From: Macrobrachium rosenbergii
Lineage: Eukaryota; Arthropoda; Malacostraca; Decapoda; Palaemonidae
Assembly (NCBI RefSeq): GCF_040412425.1
Contig: NC_089782.1
Span: forward strand, 22,995,622-23,059,621
Direction of reading: 5' to 3'
DNA: 64,000 nt
Part shown: in pieces, positions 1-11,058 of the stretch
How positions within the stretch are numbered: position 1 is the first letter of the stretch
How the letters are laid out: each line of letters opens with the position of its first letter
Notes under the pieces: generated by a model
Databases searched by the model: none
The model's input: only the letters and a program-made list of their open reading frames with translations
What the model was told of the DNA's origin: nothing
Made by a program: the position numbers and the translations under genes

Positions 1-940
1 TATCCAAATGTGATAGTCTAAAAGCATATTTTGTAGCCATCGTTCAAAAACAATTATGCGCGTATATAAGCTAAGATCCTATTACCCTCATCTTGGTGAT
101 ACGCCCTTTTACCCAACCACATTTCATTTTGCTATGTATTATTGAACTTTTCAAGAAAAGGGAGACGAATTTGAATATTTCCTTTTTATACATTTTATTG
201 TCAGTAAATGGAGTTAGTGTAGACAGTTTCCATTAGAACACTTTTGAAAATCACAGTATAAGCCTTGAGTGCTGATAAACATTTTTGCAATTTCCAAAGG
301 TGCTCCATTTCTGTTTAACACGTCGGTACATTCATCCACCCTTACTTACATAGAAGAGGGTTCTACTGTATTGACAATTGAATTCGGTAGCTTTGATTAT
401 AGCATTATAGTATGAAAAGCTGCCTTTGCATAACTTGATTCAAGGGTAGTTTAGAATGGGGTCCAAATGTGATAGTCTAAAAGCAGATTTTGAAGCCCTC
501 TTAGCTTATATACGTGCATATTTGTGTTTTCGAACGAGGGTTTCAAAATCTGCTTTTGGACTATCATATTTACACCCATTCTAAACTACCCTTGAATCAA
601 GTTATGCAAAGGCAACTTTTCATACTATAATGCTATAATCAAACTATCGAATTCAATAGTGTCAATACAGTAGACCCTTCTCCTGTGTAAGTAAGGATAG
701 ATGGATGTACAGATGGGTTAAAGAAAAATGAAGCACCTTTAGAAATAGCAAAAATGTTTATCAGCACTCAAGGCTTATACTGTGATATTTGAAAGTGTTA
801 TAATTGAAACTGTCTTCGTTAACTCCACTTACTGATAAATGGTAAAATGAAATGTGGTTGGGTAAAAGGACGTATCACTACGATGAGGGAAACAGGATCT
901 TAACTTATGTACGCGTATAATTGTGTTTTCGAACCAACAT
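1..940. repeat. Long imperfect inverted repeat (foldback element), cut by the window edge
   Basis: Two arms of about 430-480 bp face each other around a centre near 500-560. GATCCTATTACCCTCATC near 77 is mirrored by GATGAGGGAAACAGGATC near 881. The stretch with ACCCAACCACATTTCATTTT near 113 is mirrored near 843. The outermost left segment (1-80) also resembles the central segment starting near 471, so the arms contain a repeated end module. There is no coding potential. The arms carry many mismatches, which suggests an old copy. A foldback or nonautonomous DNA transposon is the likeliest identity. Terminal duplications cannot be tested because the left end is missing. Confidence 0.8.
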
Positions 941-943
941 ACC

Positions 944-945
<2 letters not shown>

Positions 946-1007
<62 letters not shown>
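946..1007. repeat. (GA)n microsatellite
   Basis: Uninterrupted GA run of about 60 bp directly abutting the right end of the long inverted repeat. Confidence 0.97.
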
Positions 1008-1012
<5 letters not shown>

Positions 1013-1521
1013 AATCTTTCTGTACTTCATTGTATAAAAGGACTTCGAGGCTTCGAAATTATTGGTTATAAAAATTTGAATTGGAAGAATTTTGGGATAC
1101 TAATGGTGACGACGATGATGATAAAAGAACCAGCCACAGAGAAGCTTCACTACTCCCAAAACTCCTCCACTCCATCCCTTTCCTGCTCGGCACTGCCACG
1201 CCCACCCCTACCCGCCCACCCCCCCAAAACTTAATAGAGACCATCATGGCTGCGAACCACGCTTGAAAATCATTAAGTCTGCAAGACTGAAATTGATGGA
1301 CGTTCAGAAAGTCCGCTGGGGACTATTTATGGCTTAACTGCCCTCTACATTATTCATTATTTTGTGACATTTATTAGTTACCGGCTAATTAGGCAAAAAT
1401 GCCCAGGTAATGTTGAACGCGCATACCTGGCGTGCCATCGGAGAAAAGAAAAAAATATTTGTGAGGGAGACGTAGAGTCACCTGAAGTACTCCGGGATCA
1501 AATTGCCTTTGTCAAATGTTA

Positions 1522-1526
1522 TGATG

Positions 1527-1568
<42 letters not shown>

Positions 1569-1632
1569 CTGACCCTGATACTTCAAGCTATCATTACTAT
1601 CAAAATCAGAATAGTTGTCGTAATGGCAGTGC

Positions 1633-1679
<47 letters not shown>

Positions 1680-1750
1680 AAAGCACTGACCCTGATACTT
1701 CAAGCTACCATTACTATTAAAATCGTAAGTTGTCGTAATGGCAGTGTTAT
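1522..1750. repeat. Two-copy tandem duplication, each copy led by a (TAG)n microsatellite
   Basis: A unit of about 112 bp, made of a (TAG)n tract followed by unique sequence containing ACTGACCCTGATACTTCAAG and GTTGTCGTAATGGCAGTG, occurs twice head to tail. The first TAG tract covers about 1526-1567 and the second about 1632-1679. The unique parts differ by a few bases. Confidence 0.9.
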
Positions 1751-2160
1751 TTTCGTGAACATCTACTGAGACCGCGCAGTAAACGAAAATGATTAATTAC
1801 CAATTATCGAGATATAGATATACGTCAAAATTCACAAACAAAATATTGAATAAAATAAGACAGGAGACAACAGATTCCAATACAATTTTATTACCCAATT
1901 ATGAATAAGCGATAGCGAAATTCTGACAAATCAGCCTCCGAAAAAACCCATTATTTTCAAATTTCAAAAATCTAACACAACTGGAAATGTACATTATCTA
2001 ACAATCATGAATTACGAATCCACACAAGACTAAGACCATCATTCCTACTGAATTTTCCTGCGCAATAATTTATAAATACCGTGATCTCGAACGTAGTAAA
2101 CAAACATCGTCCACGAGTTGGGCAAATTCGGTATGGAGAATTTAAAGATAGATAGAACAT

Positions 2161-2286
2161 ACAATTTAGGACGAAGGCTAAGCGCTCGGACCTATGAGGT
2201 CATTCACCGCTGAGAGGAACATTGAGAGTAAGAGATTTAAAAGGTGTAACAGGAGGAAAACCTTGCAGTTGCACTATTAAACATTG

Positions 2287-2352
<66 letters not shown>

Positions 2353-2520
2353 TAATGTAAGACATGTTTGACGTACTAGAAGCAAGAATATGAAAGGAGG
2401 TTCAGTAAAAGGAATGAAAGGGGTTGCAGCTAGGGGCCGAAGGGACGCTGCAAAGAACCTTAAGTAATGCCTACAGTGTACCGTATGAGGTGCACTGACG
2501 GCACTACTTCCATACGGAGG
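2161..2520 (+). repeat. Interspersed repeat family 1, copy 1, interrupted by (TTA)n
   Basis: This copy has the family hallmarks: an opening like ATTTAGGCCAAAGGCCAAGC, then GACCTATGAGGTCATTCA, GTGTAACAGGAGGAAAACCT, GTTGCAGCTAGGGGCCGAAG, and an end reading GAGGTGCACTGACGGCAC. A (TTA)n tract of about 65 bp (2288-2352) replaces the family middle part, which normally reads ATTGTTAGGAGAGGGTGGAAAG. The family has nine recognisable copies here on both strands and is probably a short retroelement. Its class is not established, and I see no clear pol III boxes. Confidence 0.85.
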
Positions 2521-2731
2521 GGGAGAATTTAAAGGACAAGGAGGAGAAATGACGTCTGTGGTGTTTATTGCAACAGAACGAGATCCGAAAATGGTTACTT
2601 TTCTTCACTTTTAGCCCAGTTAAAAATATTGACTCAAAAGTAGTATAAATTAGCCGCAAAACGCTAAGAAAAAAAAGATATACAGTACTATGTAAAGATG
2701 GTTATTTATATATACATATATAAATATATAC

Positions 2732-2786
<55 letters not shown>

Positions 2787-3006
2787 AAACTAGACACAAG
2801 ACACACCCACGTAGAGAAAATTGGCAATAAAGTACAAAAACATACACTTTGGAGTCACAGCCCAGCTCTAAAATCTCCTAATGATTCCCTTTTCTTCCAG
2901 AAAAGAAAAACCTTATTAAAATCCCTTGAGATTTCTAGAAAGATAAAGTAGTAAAAGGCAACTTAATAGCAAAGTTAGCAATATGGCTGCAACAAACCTC
3001 CATCCA

Positions 3007-3040
<34 letters not shown>

Positions 3041-4516
3041 TTTTTTTTACCCAATCATCTATCTACTCCTCACAGGACGTGTAAAAATATGACGAAAACA
3101 CCTTTACATGAGTATGTGTATGGCAGTATGAACGCAAGTATGTTTGTCTCATCCATTACCTTGCACAAATAAGCCGTGGCAACACGAAAGCTCTAAAAAT
3201 AGCCTGTAAAAAAACAAAAAAAAAGACGAGACAAGATGCTCATTGTTATCCTGGATGAGAATTTCAACAGGTAAGGCAATTACAGTCACTAATTGCACAT
3301 TAAAGGTGACTGTATTAATTAGGGGGCCGGAAAATAATGAGTGGTTCCTTATGACCGCCTACGCTAATGAACAGAACAATCTCGCCACGGCGACCATATA
3401 TCACTCACGCCGCTAATTGCCAGCACACAGCCATTAGGAAACCACCATACAGCCTCCGAATGCAATTTTCACTCGACCGACTCTCCAAGCGCTGACAATT
3501 CCCTTCGCGGGCCGGACGACAAACCCCGCAGGTATCCGCCTTAATCGCTTAACAAAGCTTCGGAAAACGAAGCAGAGACCGATAAGATCTCTCCTCTGGA
3601 AGCCGACGGATCAGTCCCATTGCAAAAGCCTCGCCTGGATCAACTTTGGTCCCCCCCCCCACCGGATCACTCGGGGCTTTCGGTATCAAGCAGCGGGATC
3701 GATTTGTTCGAATCCGCTGCCAGTGCAACTTTCCGATGCTGAAATTTATCGAACCGTGCATTTGCACAGTTGCTGGAGGAGGAGGGAAAGGGGGGAGATG
3801 GAAATATGGGAGGGGGGGGAGCTACAGGTTACTCGGAGGTTTTAAGTAGCCTTCAAAGTTCCCGCCGAAATCAGCGCGCCAAAATATTCCGACCGCAATC
3901 AACATGGGTCCTGATGTCGCGCGCAAATCTTAATTGTCATTTCAATCCAAGGGGATTCTCCTTCGTGAATGATTCGTTGCACGGACGATAAGAACACTAA
4001 CAGAAGCAGTTTCTTTCTCATCTGCGTAACGTATCTTTGCCGTGTATTAAATAATAAACAAAACTAATCGCGAGAATGAGTACTTCAGCTAATATTAGTG
4101 GGAGGCTTTATTACTTTTTTTTTTAGTCTAACAAGTTCATTTTCCACTTATATGGTTATCATTTATCAAATATAGAAATATAAAAGAAACCTAACCAATT
4201 CTGTTATCTCATCTGTCTGAAAGAGCTCATAAATGACCATAAATATTTAACTATGGTTGACTGACTATTCGATGCTCCGACAGACAACAAGTTTGTGTAA
4301 TAAAGTCAACCACCTATAAAGGAATTTTCATTTAACGACTAGTCATCTATTCGAGAGAGTGACTAGCTTTTGGTGTTAATTAACGTAGTCAGCATCTATC
4401 AGAATCAGTTACGAGAATTTGAATGACACGTTTCATAATGCTGTACTACATGGCCATTTTCTGGTTATAGTTCAAAATGCGTACATGTTCTCATGTGTCA
4501 CTTGAAAATTATTCAC
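2521..4516. other. Gene-free stretch; (TA)n near 2739-2783 and a GC-richer unique block near 3300-3990
   Basis: No supported gene. There is a (TA)n run at about 2739-2783 and a CT tract near 3009-3039. From about 3300 to 3990 base composition becomes GC-richer and low in repeats, unlike its surroundings. The short ORFs there overlap on both strands and have no recognisable domain. Confidence 0.6.
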
Positions 4517-4956
4517 AAATAAATATATATTCTCTCGGAATAAATATATATTCTCTCGGAATAAATATATATTCTCTCGGAATAAATATATATTCTCTCG
4601 GAATAAATATATATTCGCTCGGAATAAATATACATTCTCTTGGAATAAATATATATTCTCTTGGAATAAATATACATTCTCTTGACGTAAATATATATTC
4701 TCTTGACATAAATATATATTCTCTTGACGTAATATATATATTCTCTTGACGTAAATATATATTCTCTTGACGTAAATATATATTCTCTTGGAATAAACAT
4801 ATATTTTCTTGGCATAAATATATATTCCCTTGGAATAAATATGTATTCTCTTGGCATAAATATACATTCCCTGGGAATTTTTTTATATTCTGTTGGAACA
4901 AAAATACATTCCCTTGGAATAAATATATATTCTCTTGGCATTATTATATATTCACT
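4517..4956. repeat. 21-bp AT-rich minisatellite
   Basis: About 20 head-to-tail units near the consensus ATAAATATATATTCTCTCGG plus one A. The left half is nearly homogeneous and the right half has drifted (CTTGGAA, CTTGACG, CTTGGCA variants). The period of 21 is a multiple of 3, so frames on both strands stay open and produce artefactual heptad proteins such as INIYSLG. Confidence 0.95.
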
Positions 4957-5109
4957 TGAAGCCTTTTCAAAATAATTGCACTACAAACTATTTGACTAAA
5001 ATTCACATATTACATATTTTCCAGGAAACTAAAAGACATGACATTAACAACGGCAGTTTCAGCAGAATATAGATAGCCTTACAAGAAAGAAACAATGAAA
5101 AAAAAAAAA

Positions 5110-5480
5110 ATTGTGCAGAAGTTTCTTTGGCGCAATCGATTTTTCTGTACATCATATAATCAAGACCACAGAAAGTAGATCTATCTTTCGGTGATCTCGC
5201 TATAATGCTGTATGAGCCGCGCCCGGGTGGTGGCCTGGCCTATATCGTTGCCAGAAGCGCGATTATGGCTAACTTTAACCTTAAATAAAATTTTAAAAAG
5301 TACTGAGGCTAGAGGGCTGCACATTAGTATGTTTGATGACTGGAGGGTGGATGATCAACATATCAATTTGCAGCCCTCTGGCCTCAGTAGTTTTTAAGAT
5401 CTGAGGGAGGACAGAAAAAGTGCGGACGGACAGACAAAGCCGGCACGGTAGTTTTCCTTTCAGAAAGCTTAAAAACAGCA
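5110..5480 (+). repeat. Interspersed repeat family 2 (three-hairpin element), copy 1
   Basis: The element starts with a degenerate GCAGAAGTTTCTTTGGCGCA palindrome. Its middle is an inverted repeat in which ACTGAGGCTAGAGGGCTGCA faces TTTGCAGCCCTCTGGCCTCA. It ends with a segment containing GTGCGGACGGACAGACAAAG and a final palindrome (TTTTCCTTTCAGAAAGC, mutated). Better-preserved relatives lie near 27.3, 35.8 and 40.6 kb. Confidence 0.85.
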
Positions 5481-5820
5481 AGGAGGAAACTTGATGATAC
5501 ACTAAACGAAAACATACACACACATTAAATACAATCCAAGAAATACCTAAATTTAAACGCGTCAGGACACAGGAGCGTGCTACTTTAAATTAGCGAAATT
5601 TGTTACAAATTGTTGCAGTAGAGGAAATAAAGAAAAGCTATCCAGACGGTCTCAGACACAAGCAGAAACTCCGGATAAAACTACAGCCAACTCAAAAATC
5701 TTTCGACAATACTCCACGTCCTAATTGCCTTTCCTGAGGAGAAGGGAATCATCATGCAAAACATACTTTGTCCAGAGGATAAAGATTACCAATAAGACGA
5801 GATTCTATTTCATTTGACTA

Positions 5821-5824
<4 letters not shown>

Positions 5825-5876
<52 letters not shown>

Positions 5877-5901
5877 TCTCATATATATATATATATATAT
5901 A

Positions 5902-5983
<82 letters not shown>

Positions 5984-6025
5984 TTTATATATATACGTAT
6001 AATATATTTTATGTATATATATAAC

Positions 6026-6081
<56 letters not shown>
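5825..6081. repeat. Compound (CT)n-(TA)n microsatellite
   Basis: A CT tract of about 45 bp is followed by long, slightly interrupted TA tracts to 6081. Confidence 0.97.
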
Positions 6082-6084
<3 letters not shown>

Positions 6085-7020
6085 GTAAATAACGTGAACA
6101 TACAAATTCAACAATGAGAGACAGCGAGAGATTCACAACGAAATCTCGTACAAAAAAAAAAAAAAAGATAGCCGAATCGTAACATAAAGGATAATCAGAG
6201 AAGGGGGGGGCTGGGTGGAGAAGTGTTAAAAAAAACCACGACGAAAGGGGAATCGAAGAGGGGTTTATCGCTGCCCTCCCCCTCCCCCTTCCCCTCCCCC
6301 CACCTTTGACAGCAATGGGACTGTGGAGAGGAGGAGGAGGAGGAGGAGGATAGGGAATCACTCCTCCTTGCTGAGGTGTCCCTCTCAGTGATTAGTTCCA
6401 TTCAGTGCGTTCAGCCAGGGCATTGTGCGACGCCCAATCTTCGGGATTATAAATTATAAGACGAACGATGGGTTTCCTCCGACGCCTCACAAAAGACCGG
6501 AGGAGATTCTGCCACGCAGCGTCTTCGGGATGGATCTGAGCAAGAGTCGACCCCCCTGGATATCAGAGGGACCTCAGGAACTGGGGGAATGTGGGTGGAG
6601 GATCGGGGAGGGGTTTAGTGAGCGGGGAGGAAGCCTTGGTTTGAGCCAAGTATTAAAGGACACTAGTAAGAGGGAGTAGAAATAAACTTTAATTTCAGAG
6701 TGAAAATGCTTGAAAATGCACCCGAAATGTAAAACCCAAACTAAAACCTATTTAATCCCAAAACTAAAACCTCTTAAAAACGAGGGGTGGGGAAATGCCC
6801 TCGCTACACGAACGAATGGGAACTAAGAACCAGATCCCATTTGTTGTTTTTGATTAAGCTGGCCTTATGCCAGCACGGGCTCTTGCTCATAGAGCAGCCC
6901 GTGAAGCCAGATCCCAAAAATCCTCAGATATCAGTCAAAATCTTCGACGGGTCAAGCGAACGCCAACGAAATACTAATACCTGTAGACTTCTCATTAAAT
7001 TTCTGAATACGTAGTTTTAA
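6082..7020. other. Gene-free stretch with purine/pyrimidine-rich blocks
   Basis: C-rich, G-rich and GGA-rich runs occur at 6200-6345. The remainder is unique sequence without a recognisable gene. Confidence 0.5.
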
Positions 7021-7366
7021 CGCTGATTCACTTTACAACATCACGTCACCGACACATCACGTCACGTCAAAGTACGTGAGAATTTCTTACGTGTTATCAA
7101 ATGGACTTGTTCACACCATCACGTCACGTCACCATCAAGCACACGGCATCCACCGTCACATCACGATACGCCTTCTTGGAAAGAATATTTTGACGTGACG
7201 TGACGTGGTGGTGCTTATCCAAGTTTTTATCGTTAAATCTGTGTGTGGCTGAGTTTGAGCACGAACTGAACGGGATCGTGATGGATAGTGTGAATACAAG
7301 GCACGGCTGATGGGACGGTGACGTGACGTGATGTGTCGGTGACGTGATGGTATAATGTGAATCAGC
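7021..7366. mobile_element. Foldback/MITE-like element with CACGTCAC-rich terminal inverted repeats
   Basis: The left end CGCTGATTCACTTTACAACA, followed by TCACGTCACCGACACATCAC, is mirrored by the right end GTGATGTGTCGGTGACGTGA leading into ATAATGTGAATCAGCC. The terminal repeats are about 48 bp. Inner segments also carry CATCACGTCACGTCACC and its complement TGACGTGACGTGACGTGG, so the pairing extends inward. There is no ORF of note. A target duplication is not clear (TTTTAA left, TTTATT right). Confidence 0.8.
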
Positions 7367-8473
7367 CTTTATTCAACACGTCGCGATATGAACCTCAAAT
7401 AAGCGTATCATGATTCTGTGTGAATAATAAATCACCTTTTGTGTGTAAATACTCTGTATATTGCATATTAACCACCCACTCTTTTTTACGTTTTCTTTAT
7501 CCCAAGAACTGTGAGAAATTCCTTGTAAACCGGTTCAGAATGAAGACCAATATCACTTTTCACTCTACATTTCTAAACTGTTTAATTTTCTGTGATAAGT
7601 ATGCAAATGTATGTGTATTTGTAATGTAAGTAGTGTGTCTTCAAGCTGGCTCAGTTTGTAGTATTACAGTATATGTTCGTACACTTGTAATACTGAACGT
7701 GTCTGAAAAAAAAAATCGTAATTTTTGCACATCCCATAACCCATAAAACTGCATCCGCATGCTTTTGTAAGACCCATGTTCAATTTAATGCAAACGTTGT
7801 GTCAGAGTGTACGAATCAGGGTAAGTCGTCGGAGAAGCCGGACTTAATCCCTTTCCAAGGAGCTCAGTAGCACCTCACGTGCAGCCTGCGGTCGCCCTTG
7901 CTGTAATATTGACCAAGAGGAGAATGCTGTGTAGAAGGGGTTTCAGGGTAACCACTTCGTCCTCTCCCATCAGAAAAGCTGGCTTATTGACAGTTCTTCC
8001 GAGCACCTGTTGCTCCGTTAAGCCACAACGAGGACTCTCCCTACTAGGGGAGCATTCCATCTGTGCCAAGAACGTTCCCAGTCCCACGCTCTTTGACGCT
8101 CCGTGACGCAACATGACGCGTCAAAACGTAATGTTCCGTTTTGTTCTGACGGATTACATGACAAAAACATGACGCTGGCACTCCGTTTTCCATCCGCCTA
8201 CCGTCAGTCCGTAAACACAGCAAGGGACCCCAACGTTCATCTTGATTTGAAGGAATCTTCTTTACAAAGCGCAGGATGCAGGGGTTGGATGTTGGGGAGG
8301 GGGCAGATGAGAGGAGGAGAAGAGGGAGAGGGAGAGTCAGATGAATTTCTTCGGAGGTGGTTCTGTGATCTGGCCACAGTACTTTCAATAAAGCAGCAGA
8401 AGGGGCTGTCAAGAGCCGCACCTGGTCGACAGATTGTCAGAAAAGAGGAGGTTGATGGCTACCACAGGATCCT

Positions 8474-8535
<62 letters not shown>

Positions 8536-9840
8536 TGAAACCTCCCTTCGCCCATTTAACGATTCTACAGCCACAGGTCATTTAACCTGCAAGTGTAAAC
8601 CAATTATACAGTTGCAATATTATGAACGAATTCCTTGCTTACTCAGGATGCATCTGTGTCATAAAATGGCGTCTAAATGCTTTTAATCAGTTGAAAATCG
8701 ACTTGGCATTCAAGTTTAAATCTTTATTGTGCTAGGCTTTTAAATGATCGATTCTAGGCCAAATCGATTTACATTGAAAACTGATCATTTCACAACACGG
8801 GACCATAAATTTTTACCTTTAATGAGAAGTAATATACATTAAATTTTAAATATTCAAAAGCCACTGTGATTAGTGTTAGCGAAATCTAGTCATAAAGATT
8901 TAATCTTCGATAGTTATTAGACACCAGCTGAAACTCAAGATTCTACTGTAAGTAATGCTTGTGTTAGCTCCAATCAGTCAGAATTGCTATACAAGAAACC
9001 AAAGGAGAAAGTGACTGAGTGAGAGAGAGAGAGAGAGACATAAGGCACAAAATAAAAAAGGAAAAACTTCAAGACGAAAAAATTTGCCTTTTGTGACAAA
9101 TGATAAACAGGATTTCTTCCATGTCAGATTGGCGAAGAAATACTCACATTTTATGACTCAAGTCGAGATAAGAAAAGAAGATATTCTTTTGGGTGCATTC
9201 ACGCAAAAAAAAAAGGCTATAAGATTGGCCCACTGACAAGGGAGAATTTAAATCATTCAATATTTTTTTTTTTTCATACTACGTGGGAATTTCTCCCAAA
9301 CAAGACTCTTGGTGAGAAAAGATTCTTTACAAACTTTCTCAGAGTTTTACTTTGAATTTCGGTGACCATTTACTCGACTAAGTATTTTCATAGCTTTTTA
9401 CCTGCTCTTAGTCTATTGGCTCCCGACATTTTGTGATGCATTGCCGCTTGCACCAAACAGCTAACATTTATTTCAAATTTCAGTAACGCTTATTTTTAAT
9501 GACAGGGACCTTATCACCCAATTCCCCTCTGTAATTATTTCCCTAACACAAAGAGAGCAAATTTCCAACCCATTACGGTGTCTACTAAAACTTGGTAGAC
9601 TCGAATTGGTATCCACTGGTGTACGTACAACACCAGCCCTAACGACCTATTTCCGAAGGGCCAACCCTGGCTGACCCAAGTTCGGTCATTTCAAGAAAAC
9701 CTCTTAATGAACTTATTTTCTTACGTTCTTAAATTAGTGGACAGTTACTGTCACCTCAGGCTGCCCATGTTGGAAAATCCCCCTTTTAAAGAAACGCAGG
9801 TTAAATTGTAGGTCAAATATAGAGGACTCATCGATTTCCA
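7367..9840. other. Gene-free stretch with (GA)n tracts
   Basis: GA microsatellites occur at 8479-8532 and, shorter, at 9019-9038. Short ORFs on opposite strands at 7.88-8.48 kb overlap each other, have no domain and are not supported as genes. Near 8.08-8.18 kb there are several CGTGACGC/CATGACGC-like words, without a clear element boundary. Confidence 0.5.
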
Positions 9841-9841
9841 A

Positions 9842-10068
9842 GAATTCGGCTATAAAGCCAAGCAAAGAGCCACCTTCAGCCATTCAGGGCTTTAGACAGT
9901 GATAAAGAGTTAGTTGGAGTGGTTGGAAAGCAAGAATGAAGAAAGGAAGCGGAATGGAGGTAAAGTTAAAGGCTAAAAAATTGAGTGCAGCTAGGGGGGG
10001 ACGCTGCAAACAATCATTAGCAACACCTACAGTGCACCATGTGAATGCACTAACGGCACTATTCCGCC
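9842..10068 (+). repeat. Interspersed repeat family 1, copy 2 (internally deleted)
   Basis: The start GAATTCGGCTATAAAGCCAAGC and the end CCTACAGTGCACCATGTGAA then GCACTAACGGCACTA match the family, but the middle is shortened and diverged. Confidence 0.65.
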
Positions 10069-10795
10069 GCTCCCCCCACCCCACCACCCCGTCCCATGGG
10101 CCAAATACAGAAGTAGGTGGTGAACGCAATGAAGGGCAAATCAACCAGTTGACCAAAGGTTTCGCGACACCAACACGGTATTTGTGGTGTCTTTATCTAC
10201 ATATTTTGAAGATACCGAGACAAAAAAAATGCCCATATAAGAAAATGGAGAGCAAAAGAGAAAAAATGACTTTAACATTCATATTTCTTGAGAGTAAAAT
10301 CGCTTTTAAAAGCAATACGGTTTACAATTCATATGTTGTTCGATGTAGTTATGATACCTTTCGTCTTCTACCTCTATTGCACCTAGACACTGATAGAAAC
10401 AAAAAAAAAGAAAGAGGTCAACAACTTGCTAAACCAACTTATTTGGCAAAGTAAGGATAAACATTTTATCAACGTCAGTAGTAAAAAAAATTTATTGTGT
10501 TTAAGAAATAATTCTACATAATAGACGGTGATCAAGTGTTGGATTAAGGCTTGTTGCAACAACGCTTACTAGCCTGGGACAAGCTACAAATTTGTCAAAT
10601 AAAGGCAGATACGGCAATAACATTATGAAATAAATTTACAGAATTAAAATAAAACAAATTATCAAAGTTATGATGAATAATTCCAATACTCTTGTGCTTT
10701 TCCTAACTAGGTTTTTTGGGTAACTTAGGGGTTAGAAACTTGATTATCAAAGTATTCTTAAGGGTCCTTAAATCTTGATTTATTTCTCTTCTACT

Positions 10796-10796
10796 T

Positions 10797-10854
<58 letters not shown>

Positions 10855-10932
10855 ATCACGAGTAAATTCATTTTGCTACATCGCATGAGAGAAAAAATCA
10901 CAAGATTATCGTGAATGAATTTAATCAATATT

Positions 10933-10984
<52 letters not shown>

Positions 10985-11058
10985 AGGTTTCAAAACACTT
11001 CCTGCAAGCAGAGGACGAGGAGGAGGAGGAGGAGGAGGAGGAGGAGGAGGAGGAGGAG
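10796..11058. repeat. (GA)n, (GA)n and (GAG)n microsatellite cluster
   Basis: GA tracts at 10798-10850 and 10936-10981 and a GAG tract at about 11020-11058, separated by short unique segments. Confidence 0.95.

Noticed and set aside
4472..4941. Long overlapping ORFs of 90-142 residues with YIFIPRE / INIYSLG heptads
   Set aside because: They are translations of a 21-bp minisatellite in several frames on both strands; no start context, splice or domain evidence.
5814..6361. ORFs rich in YIYIYI and SLSLSL
   Set aside because: Microsatellite translations; the same applies to the NNNN, SSSS, VVVV, ERERER and LSLSLS frames throughout the window.
7875..8480. Overlapping ORFs on both strands (75-125 residues)
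   Set aside because: Mutual shadows with no domain, no splice structure and low-complexity basic/serine content.
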